From: Zeimonas arvi
GTDB taxonomy: Bacteria > Pseudomonadota > Gammaproteobacteria > Burkholderiales > Burkholderiaceae_E
Direction of reading: 5' to 3'
DNA length: 64,000 bases
Assembly (NCBI RefSeq): GCF_008039575.1
Contig: NZ_VDUY01000001.1
Span: 868,001-932,000, forward strand
The notes below the pieces were generated by a model. It was not told the origin of the DNA. It saw only the letters and a program-made list of their open reading frames with translations, and searched no databases. The first letter of the stretch is position 1; each line of letters starts with the position of its first letter. This document shows positions 49,505 to 59,007 of this stretch, in pieces. The position numbers were made by a program, and so were the translations under genes.

Positions 49505-49927
49505 AAGGGGGGAGCGGGCCTGTAGGCCGGATTCTGTTCGCCGGACCGAAGCCCGGCGTGACGACCATTCGTCTGGGCGACCGGTTGCCCGGCCGCTCGA
49601 GCCATCTACCCGCATGCTCGGACGGGCCGTCCTGTGGCGCCCGGAGGCGCCGCGCATGCCTATTCGATGTTGCTCCGGGTGGGGTTTGGCGTGCCGGTCG
49701 TGTCGCCACGACCGCGGTGAGCTCTTACCTCGCCGTTTCACCCTTGCCGTCGGCAGCCGGCGAACCGGCTGCCGCTTGGGCGGTATGCTTTCTGTTCCAC
49801 TTTCCGTCGCCCTGGGCCTTTCGGCTTGCTGCGCCTGGCCGTTAGCCAGCACCCTGCCCTGCGGAGTCCGGACCTTCCTCCAGTCGCGGCGCGAGGCCGC
49901 GGCCAGCGGCCGTCCGGCCCGCTCCCT
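49505..49927 (-). ncRNA. rnpB: RNase P RNA (bacterial type A)
   Basis: The ribozyme subunit of RNase P matures tRNA 5' ends. On the minus strand the universally conserved GAGGAAAGTCCGG (49868-49880) lies near the 5' end, and conserved ACAGAA near the 3' end (around 49530). The P1 stem pairs GGAGCGGGCC at the 5' end with GGCCCGCTCC at the 3' end, and a pyrimidine-rich CCCCCCTTTT tail follows. Ends are estimated from P1. It sits directly upstream of mraZ and its promoter lies in the 3' end of denD. Confidence 0.92.
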
Positions 49928-49935
49928 GGAAAGGG

Positions 49936-49941
49936 ATTTTA
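49936..49941 (-). promoter_or_regulatory. rnpB -10 element overlapping the denD stop codon
   Basis: TAAAAT on the minus strand is the best -10 box for rnpB, about 8-9 bp before the predicted 5' end. The TAA stop of denD lies inside it, so the promoter and coding end share bases. The -35 region is poorly conserved (CTGCCG at the right distance). Confidence 0.4.
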
Positions 49942-50937
49942 CGCCGATCGGCGCACACCCGGCAGCTTGATCGCCGTCGGGTTGTCCTCGATGTAGGCGC
50001 GAACGATGGTCGCGAAGTCCGGGTCGGCGCGGAAGCCCATGGCCAGGGCGCGGGCGGTATCGAAGTTCGCGGCCCAGGTCCGGACCAGCTTCAGCACCTT
50101 CTCGTCGGGCTGGTGGCGCACCAGCGCGACCGCGGCGTCGCCGCCCACCTCGCGCAGCGCGGCGAGCTCCTCCTCCATGCTGACGACCAGGCCCGGCAGG
50201 TTGATCGAGCGGTTCCAGCCCCAGTCCTGCGGCGAGAGCTCGAGCGCGTGCAGGAACATCCCGACCACCGCGCGCGGCGAGGCGACCCACATCTTCGTGG
50301 CCGGCTCGACCGGGAGGATCGCCGCGACGCCGGCCAGCGGCTCGCGGATGATGCCCGAGGCGAAGCCCGAGGCGGCGGCGTTCGGCGCGCCGGGGCGCAC
50401 CACCACGGTGGGCACGCGCACCGCGCGGCCGTCGATGTAGCCCTTGCGGCTGTAGTCGGCAACCAGCAGCTCGCCGACCAGCTTCTGGATGCCGTAGGAG
50501 CCCTGGGGCGTGGGCGTGGTCGCGTCGGTGACCACCGCCGGCAGGTCGCCGCCGAAGACCGCGATCGAGCTGGTGAACAGCACGCGCGGCTGGTGGCCCG
50601 CCGTCCGGCAGGCGTCGAGCAGCAGCCGGGTGCCGTCGAGGTTGACCCGCATGCCGAGGTCGAAGTCGGCTTCCGCCCCGCCGCTGACCACCGCGGCCAG
50701 ATGCACCACCACCGCGGTGTCGCGATCGATCAGGCCGCGCACGGTGGCCGGGTCGGCGATGTCGCCGGTGCGGTACTCGACGCGAGCATCCTGCAATGCG
50801 CCGGCGCCCTGGTCGAAGCAGACGATCCGGTCGACCTTCGCCTCGCCGCCGGCCAGGCGCAGCGAGCCGCGGTCGAGAAGCGCGCGGGCGAGCTGCTGGC
50901 CCAGGAAACCGGCGCCGCCGGTGATCAGGATCTTCAT
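49939..50937 (-). CDS. denD: NAD-dependent epimerase/dehydratase family, D-erythronate dehydrogenase-like (DenD)
   Basis: This 332-residue extended SDR oxidises the C2 hydroxyl of a four-carbon sugar acid in DenD-type pathways. The nucleotide-binding TGGAGFLGQQLA motif is at residues 7-18. The catalytic Ser (FTSSIAVFGG near 121) and the Y-x-x-x-K pair (SYGIQK near 147) are present, and the C-terminal half is the DenD/epimerase variable domain. The end (ALAMGFRADPDFATIVRAYIEDNP) matches DenD-like proteins. The stop overlaps the rnpB promoter, and the start overlaps the DUF3025 stop by ATGA. Neighbours OtnC/OtnI-type are absent here, so the pathway role is inferred. Confidence 0.78.
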   Translation of the reverse strand: MKILITGGAGFLGQQLARALLDRGSLRLAGGEAKVDRIVCFDQGAGALQDARVEYRTGDIADPATVRGLIDRDTAVVVHLAAVVSGGAEADFDLGMRVNLDGTRLLLDACRTAGHQPRVLFTSSIAVFGGDLPAVVTDATTPTPQGSYGIQKLVGELLVADYSRKGYIDGRAVRVPTVVVRPGAPNAAASGFASGIIREPLAGVAAILPVEPATKMWVASPRAVVGMFLHALELSPQDWGWNRSINLPGLVVSMEEELAALREVGGDAAVALVRHQPDEKVLKLVRTWAANFDTARALAMGFRADPDFATIVRAYIEDNPTAIKLPGVRRSA

Positions 50938-51743
50938 TGCGGGGAACTCCTTCGTCTGCCTGGTCTGAAAACGGAGGCGTCATTGTAGAACGCAGGGTCC
51001 TCGTTGCCGGGCCACCATCCGGGGATGCCGAGCAGGGGCAAGGGCGCCAGCCGTTCGCGCGCGAGCGCGCCGGCGTCGAGCGTCGCGGCGACCGCGGCAT
51101 CGAGGCGATCGAGCGCGTCCGGCCGCCCGGGAGCGACGTCGTCGAGCGCCATCGCGACCGGCAGCGCGTGCGCGCAGAGAGCCTTGTACGGCGACTGCAG
51201 TTTCTCGAGCAGGGCGTGGCCCACGACCAGCACGCGGACGCGCGAGGCGAAGGTCTCGCGCCGGGCCACGAACAGGCCCCGCCAGTCGAAGCCCCGCAGG
51301 CTGGCGATCGCGCCCTCGTCGTCGGCGAGGAACAGCGCGCCGCTTTCGTCGAACAGCGTGATCGCGTCGCGCAGCGCGCCGCGCGGTCCGGCGAGGCTGG
51401 CCGGCCGGGCGCGGATCGCCTCGGCCTGCAGCCGGTTCATCCGCGCCTTGATCGCCGGCCAGCGCAGCCAGCACAGGGCGTTGAACCAGTCGTGCACCAT
51501 GCCCGGCCCGTCGACGCGGGTCGGCACCTCGCCGGTCGCGGCGATGGCCAGCTCGTAGGGCATCGGCCCGGCCGCCGCCGCGTCGACGAAGCGCACCGGC
51601 GTTCCGCCTTCCAGCGCCAGGCCGCGCGCCTCGGCCAGCGCGTTCAGCCGCCCGAGATCGAGCCGCCCGACCGGGCGCGGATCGCTCGCCGTCGCCCACG
51701 CGGCGAAGGGCGCGAGCCAGGGCGGCCCCGCAGCGGGCTCCAC
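50934..51743 (-). CDS. DUF3025 domain protein, function unknown
   Basis: This 269-residue protein fits the DUF3025 family. It contains PYELAIAATGEVPTRVDGPGMVHDWFNALCWLRWPAIKARMN near the N-terminal half, and a conserved C-terminal LLGIPGWWPGNEDPAFYND motif. No function is known to me. The start is uncertain: a GTG at 51743 is the only plausible initiator after the pyrC stop. It lies 26 bp after pyrC and its stop overlaps the denD start by ATGA. Confidence 0.7.
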   Translation of the reverse strand: MEPAAGPPWLAPFAAWATASDPRPVGRLDLGRLNALAEARGLALEGGTPVRFVDAAAAGPMPYELAIAATGEVPTRVDGPGMVHDWFNALCWLRWPAIKARMNRLQAEAIRARPASLAGPRGALRDAITLFDESGALFLADDEGAIASLRGFDWRGLFVARRETFASRVRVLVVGHALLEKLQSPYKALCAHALPVAMALDDVAPGRPDALDRLDAAVAATLDAGALARERLAPLPLLGIPGWWPGNEDPAFYNDASVFRPGRRRSSPQ

Positions 51744-51769
51744 CTGCGCGCCCGGCTCCGCCGCCCGCC

Positions 51770-52822
51770 TCAGGCGACCAGCCTCCAGTCGAGCGGCTCG
51801 CCACCGGCCAGCGGCACGATGTCGTCGTCGCCGAAGGGCAGCGACTCCGGGATGGTCCAGCGCTCGCGCCGCAGCGTGATGCGGCCGGCGTTGCGCGGCA
51901 GCCGGTAGAAGTCGGGCCCGTTGAAGCTGGCGAAGGCTTCCAGCCGGTCCAGCGCGCCGGCCCGCTCGAAGGCGGTGGCGTAGAGCTCCATCGCGTGCGG
52001 CGCGGTGTAGCAGCCCGCGCAGGCGGCGGCGTGGGCCTTGAGCCGGGCCGGGTGCGGCGCGCTGTCGGTGCCCAGGAAGAAGCGCGGATTGCCGCTGGTG
52101 GCCGCGGCCACCAGCGCCTGGCGGTGGATCTCGCGCTTGAGCACCGGCAGGCAGTACCAGTGCGGCCGCAGCCCGCCGCTGAAGATCGCGTTGCGGTTGT
52201 AGAGCAGGTGGTGGGCGGTGATCGTGGCGCCGATCCCCTCGCCGGCCTGCTCCACGTATTGCGCGGCCTCGCGGGTGGTGATGTGCTCGAAGACGATGCG
52301 CAGCGCCGGAAAGTCGCGGCGCAGCGGCTCGAGCACCCGGTCGATGAACACCGCCTCGCGGTCGAAGACGTCGATGTCGGAATCGGTGACCTCGCCGTGC
52401 ACCAGCAGCGGCATGCCGGCCCGCTGCATCGCCTCGAGGGCGGCGCGCGGCTTCGCGATGTCGGTGACCCCGGCGTCGGAGTTGGTGGTGGCGCCGGCCG
52501 GGTAGAGCTTGACCGCCCGCACCACCCCGCCTTCGGCCGCCCGCAGGATTTCGTCGGCCGGCGTGACGTCGGTCAGGTAGAGCGTCATCAACGGCTCGAA
52601 GTCGCTGCCGGCCGGCAGGGCGGCCACGATCCGCTCGCGGTAGGCCAGCGCCTGCGCGACCGTGGTGACCGGCGGCTTCAGGTTGGGCATGACGATCGCG
52701 CGGGCGAACTGCGCCGCGCTCGTGCCGGCGACCGCCTGCAACGCCTCGCCGTCGCGAAGGTGAAGGTGCCAGTCGTCGGGGCGGGTCAGCGAGAGAGTCG
52801 CCGTCGCTTGCCTGTCGTTCAA
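51770..52822 (-). CDS. pyrC: dihydroorotase PyrC
   Basis: This 350-residue zinc enzyme closes the dihydroorotate ring in pyrimidine synthesis. Metal ligands appear as HLHLRDG (near 20), the carbamylated Lys in [16 protein letters not shown] (near 104), H in HGEV (near 142), H in FEHITT (near 180) and D in LGTDSAPH (near 252). It belongs to the class II (E. coli-like) branch by length and motif order. The TTG start at 52822 follows GGAG with 7-bp spacing; no ATG exists before residue ~46. Confidence 0.93.
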   Translation of the reverse strand: MNDRQATATLSLTRPDDWHLHLRDGEALQAVAGTSAAQFARAIVMPNLKPPVTTVAQALAYRERIVAALPAGSDFEPLMTLYLTDVTPADEILRAAEGGVVRAVKLYPAGATTNSDAGVTDIAKPRAALEAMQRAGMPLLVHGEVTDSDIDVFDREAVFIDRVLEPLRRDFPALRIVFEHITTREAAQYVEQAGEGIGATITAHHLLYNRNAIFSGGLRPHWYCLPVLKREIHRQALVAAATSGNPRFFLGTDSAPHPARLKAHAAACAGCYTAPHAMELYATAFERAGALDRLEAFASFNGPDFYRLPRNAGRITLRRERWTIPESLPFGDDDIVPLAGGEPLDWRLVA

Positions 52823-52860
52823 TCGGGACTCCGTGCGTGGTTCGGGACGACGACCGCGCC

Positions 52861-54150
52861 TCAGCGAGGCAGCAGCAGGATCGCCCGGTAGTCGTTGACG
52901 TTGGTTCGGGTCGGCCCGGTGACCACCAGGTCGCCCAGCGTGGAGAAGAATCGCCAGGCGTCGTTGTCGTCGAGCAGCCTGCGCGCGTCGAGCCCGGCGG
53001 CGCGCCCGCGCGCGATCGAATCCGGGGCCAGCACCGCGCCGGCATTGTCCTCCACGCCGTCGATGCCGTCGGTGTCGGCCGCGATCGCCCAGGCGCCGGC
53101 CAGGCCGTCGAGCTCGCGGCCCAGCGCGAGCAGGAACTCGGCGCAGCGCCCGCCGCGCCCCTGGCCGCGCACGGTGACCGTGCACTCGCCGCCCGAGACC
53201 AGCGCCACCGGCCGCGCGAAGGGCGCCTCGCGCGAGGCGATCTCGCGCGCCAGTGCCGCCATCACCTGGGCCACGTCGCGAGCCTCGCCGGTGACCGTGT
53301 CGCCCAGGATCGCGGCGCGCACGCCGGCGCGCTCGAAGACCGCGGCCCCGGCTTCGAGGCTTCGATGGGCGGTGGCGACCAGCTCGCTGCGCACCCGCGC
53401 GAACAGCGGATCGCCGGGCTTCGGGGTCTCGCCGATCTCGCCGCGAGCGCCGGCCTGCAGGCGCCGCGCGATCGAGGCCGGCGGTTCGACGTCCCAGCGC
53501 GCCAGCACGTCGAGCGCGTCGGCGTAGGTGCTCGGATCGGGCGCGCAGGGGCCGCTCGCGATCGCCGACAGGTCGTCGCCGGCCACGTCGGAGATGACCA
53601 GCGCCAGCACCCGCGCGCGGGTGGCCTGCGCCAGCCGGCCGCCCTGGATGCGCGACAGGTGCTTGCGCACCACGTTCATCTCCTGGATCGGCGCGCCGCT
53701 GGCGAGCAGCGCGCGGGTGACCGCCTTGAGATCGGCCATCGGCACGCCGTCGGCAGGCAGGCTCAACAGGCTGGAGCCGCCGCCCGAGACCAGGACCAGC
53801 AGCAGGTCGTCCGGCCCCAGCGCGGCGGCGCGCGAAAGGATGTCGGCGGCAGCGCGCTCGCCGGCCTCGTCGGGCACCGGATGCCCGGCCTCGACGACCT
53901 GGATGCGGTCGCAGGGCAGGCCGTGCGCGTAGCGGGTGATGACCAGCCCCTCGAGCGGCGCCCCGGCAGGCCAGGCCTGCTCGACCGCGCGGGCCATGCT
54001 GGCGGCTGCCTTGCCCGCCCCCACCACCAGCGTGCGGCGGAAGCGCCCGATCTCTTCGGGCGCGGGCAGGAAGCCGGAGAGGGTCTTCAGCGGGTCGGCG
54101 GCGTCGACCGCCGCCCGGAAGCTTTCGAGAAGCAGCTCGCGGGGATTCAT
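52861..54150 (-). CDS. glycerate 2-kinase type (MOFRL/DUF4147), TtuD-like
   Basis: This 429-residue protein belongs to the DUF4147/MOFRL family, which includes glycerate 2-kinases and the TtuD protein of tartrate clusters. The N-terminal part has [19 protein letters not shown] (near 40), the GHPVPDEAG motif (near 88), and [20 protein letters not shown] (near 115). The C-terminal MOFRL part includes [16 protein letters not shown] (near 366). It is on the same strand as the Bug-type binding protein and the tartrate dehydrogenase-like gene upstream, which suggests a role in converting tartrate-derived glycerate. It lies 38 bp upstream of pyrC. Confidence 0.87.
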   Translation of the reverse strand: MNPRELLLESFRAAVDAADPLKTLSGFLPAPEEIGRFRRTLVVGAGKAAASMARAVEQAWPAGAPLEGLVITRYAHGLPCDRIQVVEAGHPVPDEAGERAAADILSRAAALGPDDLLLVLVSGGGSSLLSLPADGVPMADLKAVTRALLASGAPIQEMNVVRKHLSRIQGGRLAQATRARVLALVISDVAGDDLSAIASGPCAPDPSTYADALDVLARWDVEPPASIARRLQAGARGEIGETPKPGDPLFARVRSELVATAHRSLEAGAAVFERAGVRAAILGDTVTGEARDVAQVMAALAREIASREAPFARPVALVSGGECTVTVRGQGRGGRCAEFLLALGRELDGLAGAWAIAADTDGIDGVEDNAGAVLAPDSIARGRAAGLDARRLLDDNDAWRFFSTLGDLVVTGPTRTNVNDYRAILLLPR

Positions 54151-54235
54151 CCCGCGAACTTTAACCCAGCGGGCGCGGCGCCCGGCCGGCCTGCGCGCCG
54201 CGCGAGCCGCCTCGGGGAACGCCGCGAATCGGCGA

Positions 54236-55216
54236 TCAGTCGGCGTACACGCCGGCCTTCTGGATCACCGGACGCCACCGGTCGATCTCGGCGGCCAGGT
54301 GCTTGCGCAGGGCCTCGGGCGTGGCCCGGTCCTTCGACACGGTGGTCGCGCCCAGGTCGGCGAAGCGCTTGTTGAGGTTCTCGTCCTCGAGCGCCTTCTG
54401 CAGCGCGGCCACCAGCTTGTCGATGACCGGCTTGGGCGTGCCCTTGGGCGCGTACATGCCGTGCCAGATCGAGATGTCGAAGTCCTTGTGGCCCTGCTCG
54501 ATCATCGTGGGCAGGTCGGGCAGCGACGGGATCCGCTTGGGCGAGGTGATCGCCACCGCCTTCACCTTGCCGGCCTTGATCTGCGGCGTGGTGTTGGTGG
54601 TCTGGTCGCACAGCAGGTCGACCTGGCCGCCCATCAGGTCGGCCATCGCCGGCGCCGTGCCCTTGTACGGCACGGTGACCAGCTCCTGGCCGATGGCCGA
54701 CTGGAACATCAGGCCGCACAGGTGCGAAGCGGCGCCGATGCCGGCGTTGGCCAGCGTGACCTTCGAGGCATTGGCCTTCAGGTAGGGAACGAGCTCGGTC
54801 ATGTTCCTGGCCGGCAGGTCGTTCTTGACCATGATGGTCATCGGCACTTCGTTGATCATGCCGATGAACTCGAAGTCCTCGAGCGGGTCGTACTGCAGCT
54901 TGCGGTACAGGGAGGGCGCGGTGGCCATCCCGATGTGGAAGACCAGCAGCGAATAGCCGTCGGCCTTGGCACGCGCCACCTTGCCCACGCCGATCGTCCC
55001 GCCGGCGCCGGCGGTGTTCTCGACGACGATGTTGGCGCCGGGCAGGTGCTTGGCCATCGCGTCGGCCACGGTGCGCGCCACCGTGTCGGTGGGGCCGCCC
55101 GCCGCGAAGGGCACGGTGATCGCGATCGGGCGGGTGGGGTAGTCCTGGGCCGAGGCGACCCCGGCGGCGAAGGACAGCGCCAGGCCGGCAGCGCCAGCCA
55201 TCAGACGTACGAACAT
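54236..55216 (-). CDS. Bug-family (TTT) tripartite tricarboxylate transporter-type substrate-binding protein
   Basis: This 326-residue periplasmic binding protein has a signal peptide (residues ~1-24, LMAGAAGLALSFAAGVASA, cleavage near ASAQD). The Bug signature YPTRPIAITVPFAAGGPTDTVAR (near 26) and VENTAGAGGTIGVGKVA (near 62) form the carboxylate-binding loops. The TctA/TctB membrane genes are not adjacent, a common situation for orphan Bug proteins in Burkholderiales. Position between the ttuC-like and ttuD-like genes suggests that it binds tartrate or a related hydroxy-acid. Confidence 0.93.
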   Translation of the reverse strand: MFVRLMAGAAGLALSFAAGVASAQDYPTRPIAITVPFAAGGPTDTVARTVADAMAKHLPGANIVVENTAGAGGTIGVGKVARAKADGYSLLVFHIGMATAPSLYRKLQYDPLEDFEFIGMINEVPMTIMVKNDLPARNMTELVPYLKANASKVTLANAGIGAASHLCGLMFQSAIGQELVTVPYKGTAPAMADLMGGQVDLLCDQTTNTTPQIKAGKVKAVAITSPKRIPSLPDLPTMIEQGHKDFDISIWHGMYAPKGTPKPVIDKLVAALQKALEDENLNKRFADLGATTVSKDRATPEALRKHLAAEIDRWRPVIQKAGVYAD

Positions 55217-55313
55217 CGGAATGCTCCCTGGGAATGGAATAGCGGCCCGAATCTAACCGATCCGGACAGCTCCCGGCGCCGGAACCGTATCGCCGGCCTG
55301 ACTTTTGGCACTT

Positions 55314-56384
55314 TCAACCGGAAGCCAGCGCCTCGGCGACCGCGCGGCCAACGTCGGCGGTGCTGGCCTTGCCGCCCATGTCGGGGGTGCGCGGCCCGTG
55401 CTCGGTGACCTGCTCGATCGCCGCGAGGATCGCGTCATGGGCGTCCTTGTGGCCCAGGTGCTCGAGCATCATTGCGCCGCACCAGATCTGCCCGATCGGG
55501 TTGGCGACGCCCTTGCCGGCGATGTCCGGGGCCGAGCCGTGGACCGGTTCGAACAGCGAGGGGAAGTCGCGCTCGGGGTTGATGTTGGCCGACGGCGCGA
55601 TGCCGATCGTGCCGGTGCAGGCCGGGCCCAGGTCCGACAGGATGTCGCCGAACAGGTTGCTGGCCACCACCACGTCGAACCAGTGCGGGTTGCGCACGAA
55701 ATGCGCGGTCAGGATGTCGATGTGGAACTTGTCGACCTTCAGGTCCGGATACTGCTTCTGCATCTCGGCGACCCGCTCGTCCCAGTAGGGCATCGAGATG
55801 AAGATTCCGTTCGACTTGGTGGCCGAGGTCAGGTGCTTCTTCGGGCGCTTGCGCGCGAGCTCGAAGGCGTAGCGCAGCACGCGGTCGACGCCGGTGCGGG
55901 TGAAGATCGACTCCTGGATCACCACCTCGCGGTCGGTGCCCGGGAACATCTTGCCGCCCACCGACGAATACTCGCCCTCGGTGTTCTCGCGCACCACGTA
56001 GAAGTCGATGTCGCCGGGCTTGCGGCCGACCAGCGGGCTGGGCACGCCCGGCATCAGCCGGACCGGACGCAGGTTGATGTACTGGTCGAACTCGCGCCGG
56101 AACAGCAGCAGCGAGCCCCACAGCGAGATGTGGTCGGGCACCGTGGCCGGCCAGCCGACCGCGCCGTAGAAGATCGCGTCGTGCCCGCCGATCTGGTCTT
56201 TCCAGTTGGCCGGCATCATCTCGCCGTGCTTGGCGTACCAGTCGCAGCTCGCGAAGTCGAAGTGGTCGTAGCGCAGGTCGATGCCGAACTTGCGGGCGGC
56301 CTCGTCGAGCACGCGCAGCCCCTCGGGCACGACCTCCTTGCCGATGCCATCGCCGGGAATCACCGCGATCCGGTGTGTCGTCAT
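55314..56384 (-). CDS. tartrate dehydrogenase-type beta-decarboxylating dehydrogenase (TtuC-like)
   Basis: This 356-residue enzyme is of the isocitrate/isopropylmalate dehydrogenase fold. The N-terminal RIAVIPGDGIGKEVVPEG, the RENTEGEYSSVGGKMFPGT loop (near 131), the Lys in SATKSNGIFISM (near 186) and the metal-binding SNLFGDILSDLG (near 245) are conserved; the C-terminal PVHGSAPDIAGKGVANPIG is typical. The RENTEGEYSSVGG type loop is that of tartrate/malate dehydrogenases rather than LeuB. Tartrate oxidation products would be passed to glycerate and then to the TtuD-like kinase. Alternatives are 3-isopropylmalate or D-malate. Confidence 0.83.
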   Translation of the reverse strand: MTTHRIAVIPGDGIGKEVVPEGLRVLDEAARKFGIDLRYDHFDFASCDWYAKHGEMMPANWKDQIGGHDAIFYGAVGWPATVPDHISLWGSLLLFRREFDQYINLRPVRLMPGVPSPLVGRKPGDIDFYVVRENTEGEYSSVGGKMFPGTDREVVIQESIFTRTGVDRVLRYAFELARKRPKKHLTSATKSNGIFISMPYWDERVAEMQKQYPDLKVDKFHIDILTAHFVRNPHWFDVVVASNLFGDILSDLGPACTGTIGIAPSANINPERDFPSLFEPVHGSAPDIAGKGVANPIGQIWCGAMMLEHLGHKDAHDAILAAIEQVTEHGPRTPDMGGKASTADVGRAVAEALASG

Positions 56385-56482
56385 TGTCCGCCCTCCTCTG
56401 GCGATCCTGTGAACTCTGTTAGCGAGTGTAAAGCCTCGCCGAGGAGGTCAACGGCGGGCTGGCCGCAGCCGTTCTGGAAAGC

Positions 56483-57040
56483 ATGAATGCGAATCGAAGC
56501 ACCGGCCCCCGCCCCGGGTCCAACGGCCTCCGCCTGGTCGGCGCCCTGGCCTTGGGCGGTACGCTGCTGCTGGCGGGCTGCGTGACCCCGGCGTCCACGG
56601 TCTATTACGACCAGGGCTATCCGGTCGGGCCCGCCCCGGTCTACGCGGAGCCCTACCCGCCGGCGCCGGTCTGGGTCGATCCCTACTACGTCCCCTCCTA
56701 CCCGCCGACGGTGGTCGTGCCGCCGCGCTACATTCCGCCCCCGGTGATCGTGAGCCCGCCGCCCGTCTACATCGAGCGGCCCCCGGTCTACCGGCCGGCG
56801 CCCGGCTATCGCCCGCACCCGGGATACCGCCCGCCCGGCTACCACGCCGGGCAGCCGCGGCCCTCCCCGCCGCCGAACCGCTGGCAACCCGGCGGACGAC
56901 CGGATTACGGCGGCCCGCAGGCCGGGCGCCCGCCGCGCCCCGACGGCAACGGCGTGCGCAGCAGCCGGCCGCCGCCCGCGCCCGGCACGGCGCGGCCGTG
57001 GGGCGGCCGGCCCGAGTCGGGCGAGAACTCGGGGCCGTAG
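56483..57040 (+). CDS. Pro/Tyr-rich lipoprotein, function unknown
   Basis: This 185-residue protein has a signal peptide with a lipobox (LLLAGC, Cys at residue 33), so it is probably an outer-membrane or periplasmic lipoprotein. After the Cys it is a low-complexity chain of Pro, Tyr, Gly and Arg repeats (PVYAEPYPPAPVWVDPYYVP, PPGYRP-like units). No family was recognised. It could be a structural or surface-exposed linker-type protein. It is the only plus-strand gene between the minus-strand tartrate genes and the minus-strand exporter. Confidence 0.65.
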   Translation: MNANRSTGPRPGSNGLRLVGALALGGTLLLAGCVTPASTVYYDQGYPVGPAPVYAEPYPPAPVWVDPYYVPSYPPTVVVPPRYIPPPVIVSPPPVYIERPPVYRPAPGYRPHPGYRPPGYHAGQPRPSPPPNRWQPGGRPDYGGPQAGRPPRPDGNGVRSSRPPPAPGTARPWGGRPESGENSGP

Positions 57041-57067
57041 GCCCCCGCGGGCCGTCCCGATTCGCAG

Positions 57068-58912
57068 CTATGCCGGCGCGGGCGCCTCGCGCTGAGCGCC
57101 CGGCTCGGCGTCGCGCTGCTGCAGCGCCCACAGCCGCGCGTACTCGCCCCCGGCGCGCAGCAACTGCACGTGGGTGCCGCGCTCGACGATGCGGCCGTCG
57201 GCCATCACCAGGATCTGGGCCGCGTCGGCGATCGTGGACAGCCGGTGCGCAACGACCAGCGTGGTGCGGTTGGCCGCCGCCACGCGCAGGGCGCCCTGGA
57301 TCGCCTGCTCGTTGCGGCTGTCCAGCGCGGACGTGGCCTCGTCGAGCACCAGGATGGGCGGATCCTTGAGCAGGGCGCGCGCGATCGCCACCCGCTGCTT
57401 CTCGCCGCCCGACAACTTGAGCCCGCGCTCGCCGACCATGGTGTCGTAGCCCCTGGGCAGGGCCTGAACGAAATCGTGGAGCCGGGCCGCCTTCGCCGCC
57501 GCGACGATCTCGTCCTCGCCGACGCCGGGCCGTCCGTAGCCGATGTTGTAGCGGATGGTGTCGTTGAAGAGCACCGTGTCCTGCGGAACGATCCCGATCG
57601 CCGCGCGCAGGCTGGCCTGCGTGACCGACCGGATGTCCTGGCCGTCGATCGCGATCCGGCCCGCGCCCACCTCGTAGAAGCGGAACAGCAGCCTGGCCAG
57701 CGTGGACTTGCCGGCGCCGCTCGCGCCGACCACCGCGGTGGTGGTGCCGGGCGCCATCTCGAAATCCACCTGGTGCAGGATGGGCCGCGCCGGCTCGTAG
57801 GCGAAGGACACCCGCTCGAAGCGCACCGCCGGCGCGCCCTCGAGCCGCAGCGGCGGCGCGCCCGGCGCGTCGTCGATCTCGCGCTGCTCAGAGAGCAGGC
57901 GGAACATCCGCTCCATGTCGGTCAGCGCCTGGCGGATCTCGCGGTAGAGCACGCCCAGGAAGTTCAGCGGCGCGTAGAGCTGGATCATGAAGGCGTTGAC
58001 CAGCACCAGGTCGCCCAGCGACATCGATCCGTCGACCACGCCGGCAGTGGCCCGCCACAGCAGCAGGGTCACCGCGGTGGCGATGATCAGGCTCTGCCCC
58101 AGGTTGAGCACGCTGAGCGAGGCCTGCGAGCGGATCGCGGCGCGCATCTTCTCGCGCAGGTTCTCGTCGTAGCGGCCCGCCTCGAAGTCCTCGTTGCCGA
58201 AGTAGCGCACCGTCTCGTAGTTGATCAGCGCATCGACTGCCCGGGTGTTGGCGCGCGAATCCTGCTCGTTCATCCGCCGGCGGAACTGGGTGCGCCACTC
58301 GGTGACCTTCACCGTCCAGACCACGTAGAGCGTGAGCGCGCCCACCGCGATCGCGGCGAACCAGCGGTCGTAGTTCAGCGCCAGGTAGCCGACCACCAGC
58401 AGGATCTCGATCAGCGTGGGCAGCACGCTGTAGAGCGTGAACGAGATCAGGCTGGAGATGCCCTGCGCGCCGCGCTCGATGTCGCGCGACATGCCGCCCA
58501 TCTGACGGTCGAGGTGAAAGCGCAGCGACAGCGACAGCAGGTGCCGGAAGACCTGCAGCGTGATCGTGCGCGAGGCGTCGTGGGTGACCCGAGAGAAGAT
58601 CAGCTCGCGCAGTTCGGTGAACAGGGTCACGCCGAGCCGCAGCAGTCCGTAGCCCGCGAGCAGCGCCACCGGCACCACCAGCGCGGCGCGGGCCGCGTCG
58701 TCGCGCACGTCGAGCGCGTCGACGATCTCCTTGAGCACCAGCGGCACGCCCACGTTGGCCAGCTTGGCCGCCACCAGGCAGGACAGCGCGAACCCGATCC
58801 GCCAGCGCCAGGTCCAAAGGTAGGGCAGCAGCCGGGCGACCGTGTGCCAGTCGCCGGCGGGCTGCGGGCCCGCGCCGGCGGGCGGCGGGTCGAGGGTGGC
58901 GCTTCTTCGCAT
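57068..58912 (-). CDS. ABC transporter ATP-binding/permease, Atm1/HMT-type half transporter
   Basis: This 614-residue half-size exporter has an N-terminal six-helix membrane domain (about 25-325) and a C-terminal nucleotide-binding domain (about 360-595). Walker A is GASGAGKST, the signature LSGGEKQRVAIARALL, and Walker B LVLDEATSALD. The family is that of Atm1/HMT1-like exporters involved in transport of glutathione-derived sulfur compounds or heavy-metal conjugates. The start at 58912 is preferred, but 58963 is also possible and neither has a good ribosome-binding site. It diverges from the thioesterase gene. Confidence 0.87.
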   Translation of the reverse strand: MRRSATLDPPPAGAGPQPAGDWHTVARLLPYLWTWRWRIGFALSCLVAAKLANVGVPLVLKEIVDALDVRDDAARAALVVPVALLAGYGLLRLGVTLFTELRELIFSRVTHDASRTITLQVFRHLLSLSLRFHLDRQMGGMSRDIERGAQGISSLISFTLYSVLPTLIEILLVVGYLALNYDRWFAAIAVGALTLYVVWTVKVTEWRTQFRRRMNEQDSRANTRAVDALINYETVRYFGNEDFEAGRYDENLREKMRAAIRSQASLSVLNLGQSLIIATAVTLLLWRATAGVVDGSMSLGDLVLVNAFMIQLYAPLNFLGVLYREIRQALTDMERMFRLLSEQREIDDAPGAPPLRLEGAPAVRFERVSFAYEPARPILHQVDFEMAPGTTTAVVGASGAGKSTLARLLFRFYEVGAGRIAIDGQDIRSVTQASLRAAIGIVPQDTVLFNDTIRYNIGYGRPGVGEDEIVAAAKAARLHDFVQALPRGYDTMVGERGLKLSGGEKQRVAIARALLKDPPILVLDEATSALDSRNEQAIQGALRVAAANRTTLVVAHRLSTIADAAQILVMADGRIVERGTHVQLLRAGGEYARLWALQQRDAEPGAQREAPAPA

Positions 58913-59007
58913 GTCGCAGGGGCCGGTACGGGGTCGGTGAAGGCCCGGGATGGGGCCCGACAAAAGCGCTATTCTCCGACGAACCCCCGAATACCGGAGA
59001 ACCGCGG

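Noticed and set aside
49488-49970. Plus- and minus-strand ORFs over the 49.5-49.9 kb region
   Set aside because: The region contains the conserved RNase P RNA sequence blocks and P1 pairing, so these frames are translation artefacts of an RNA gene.
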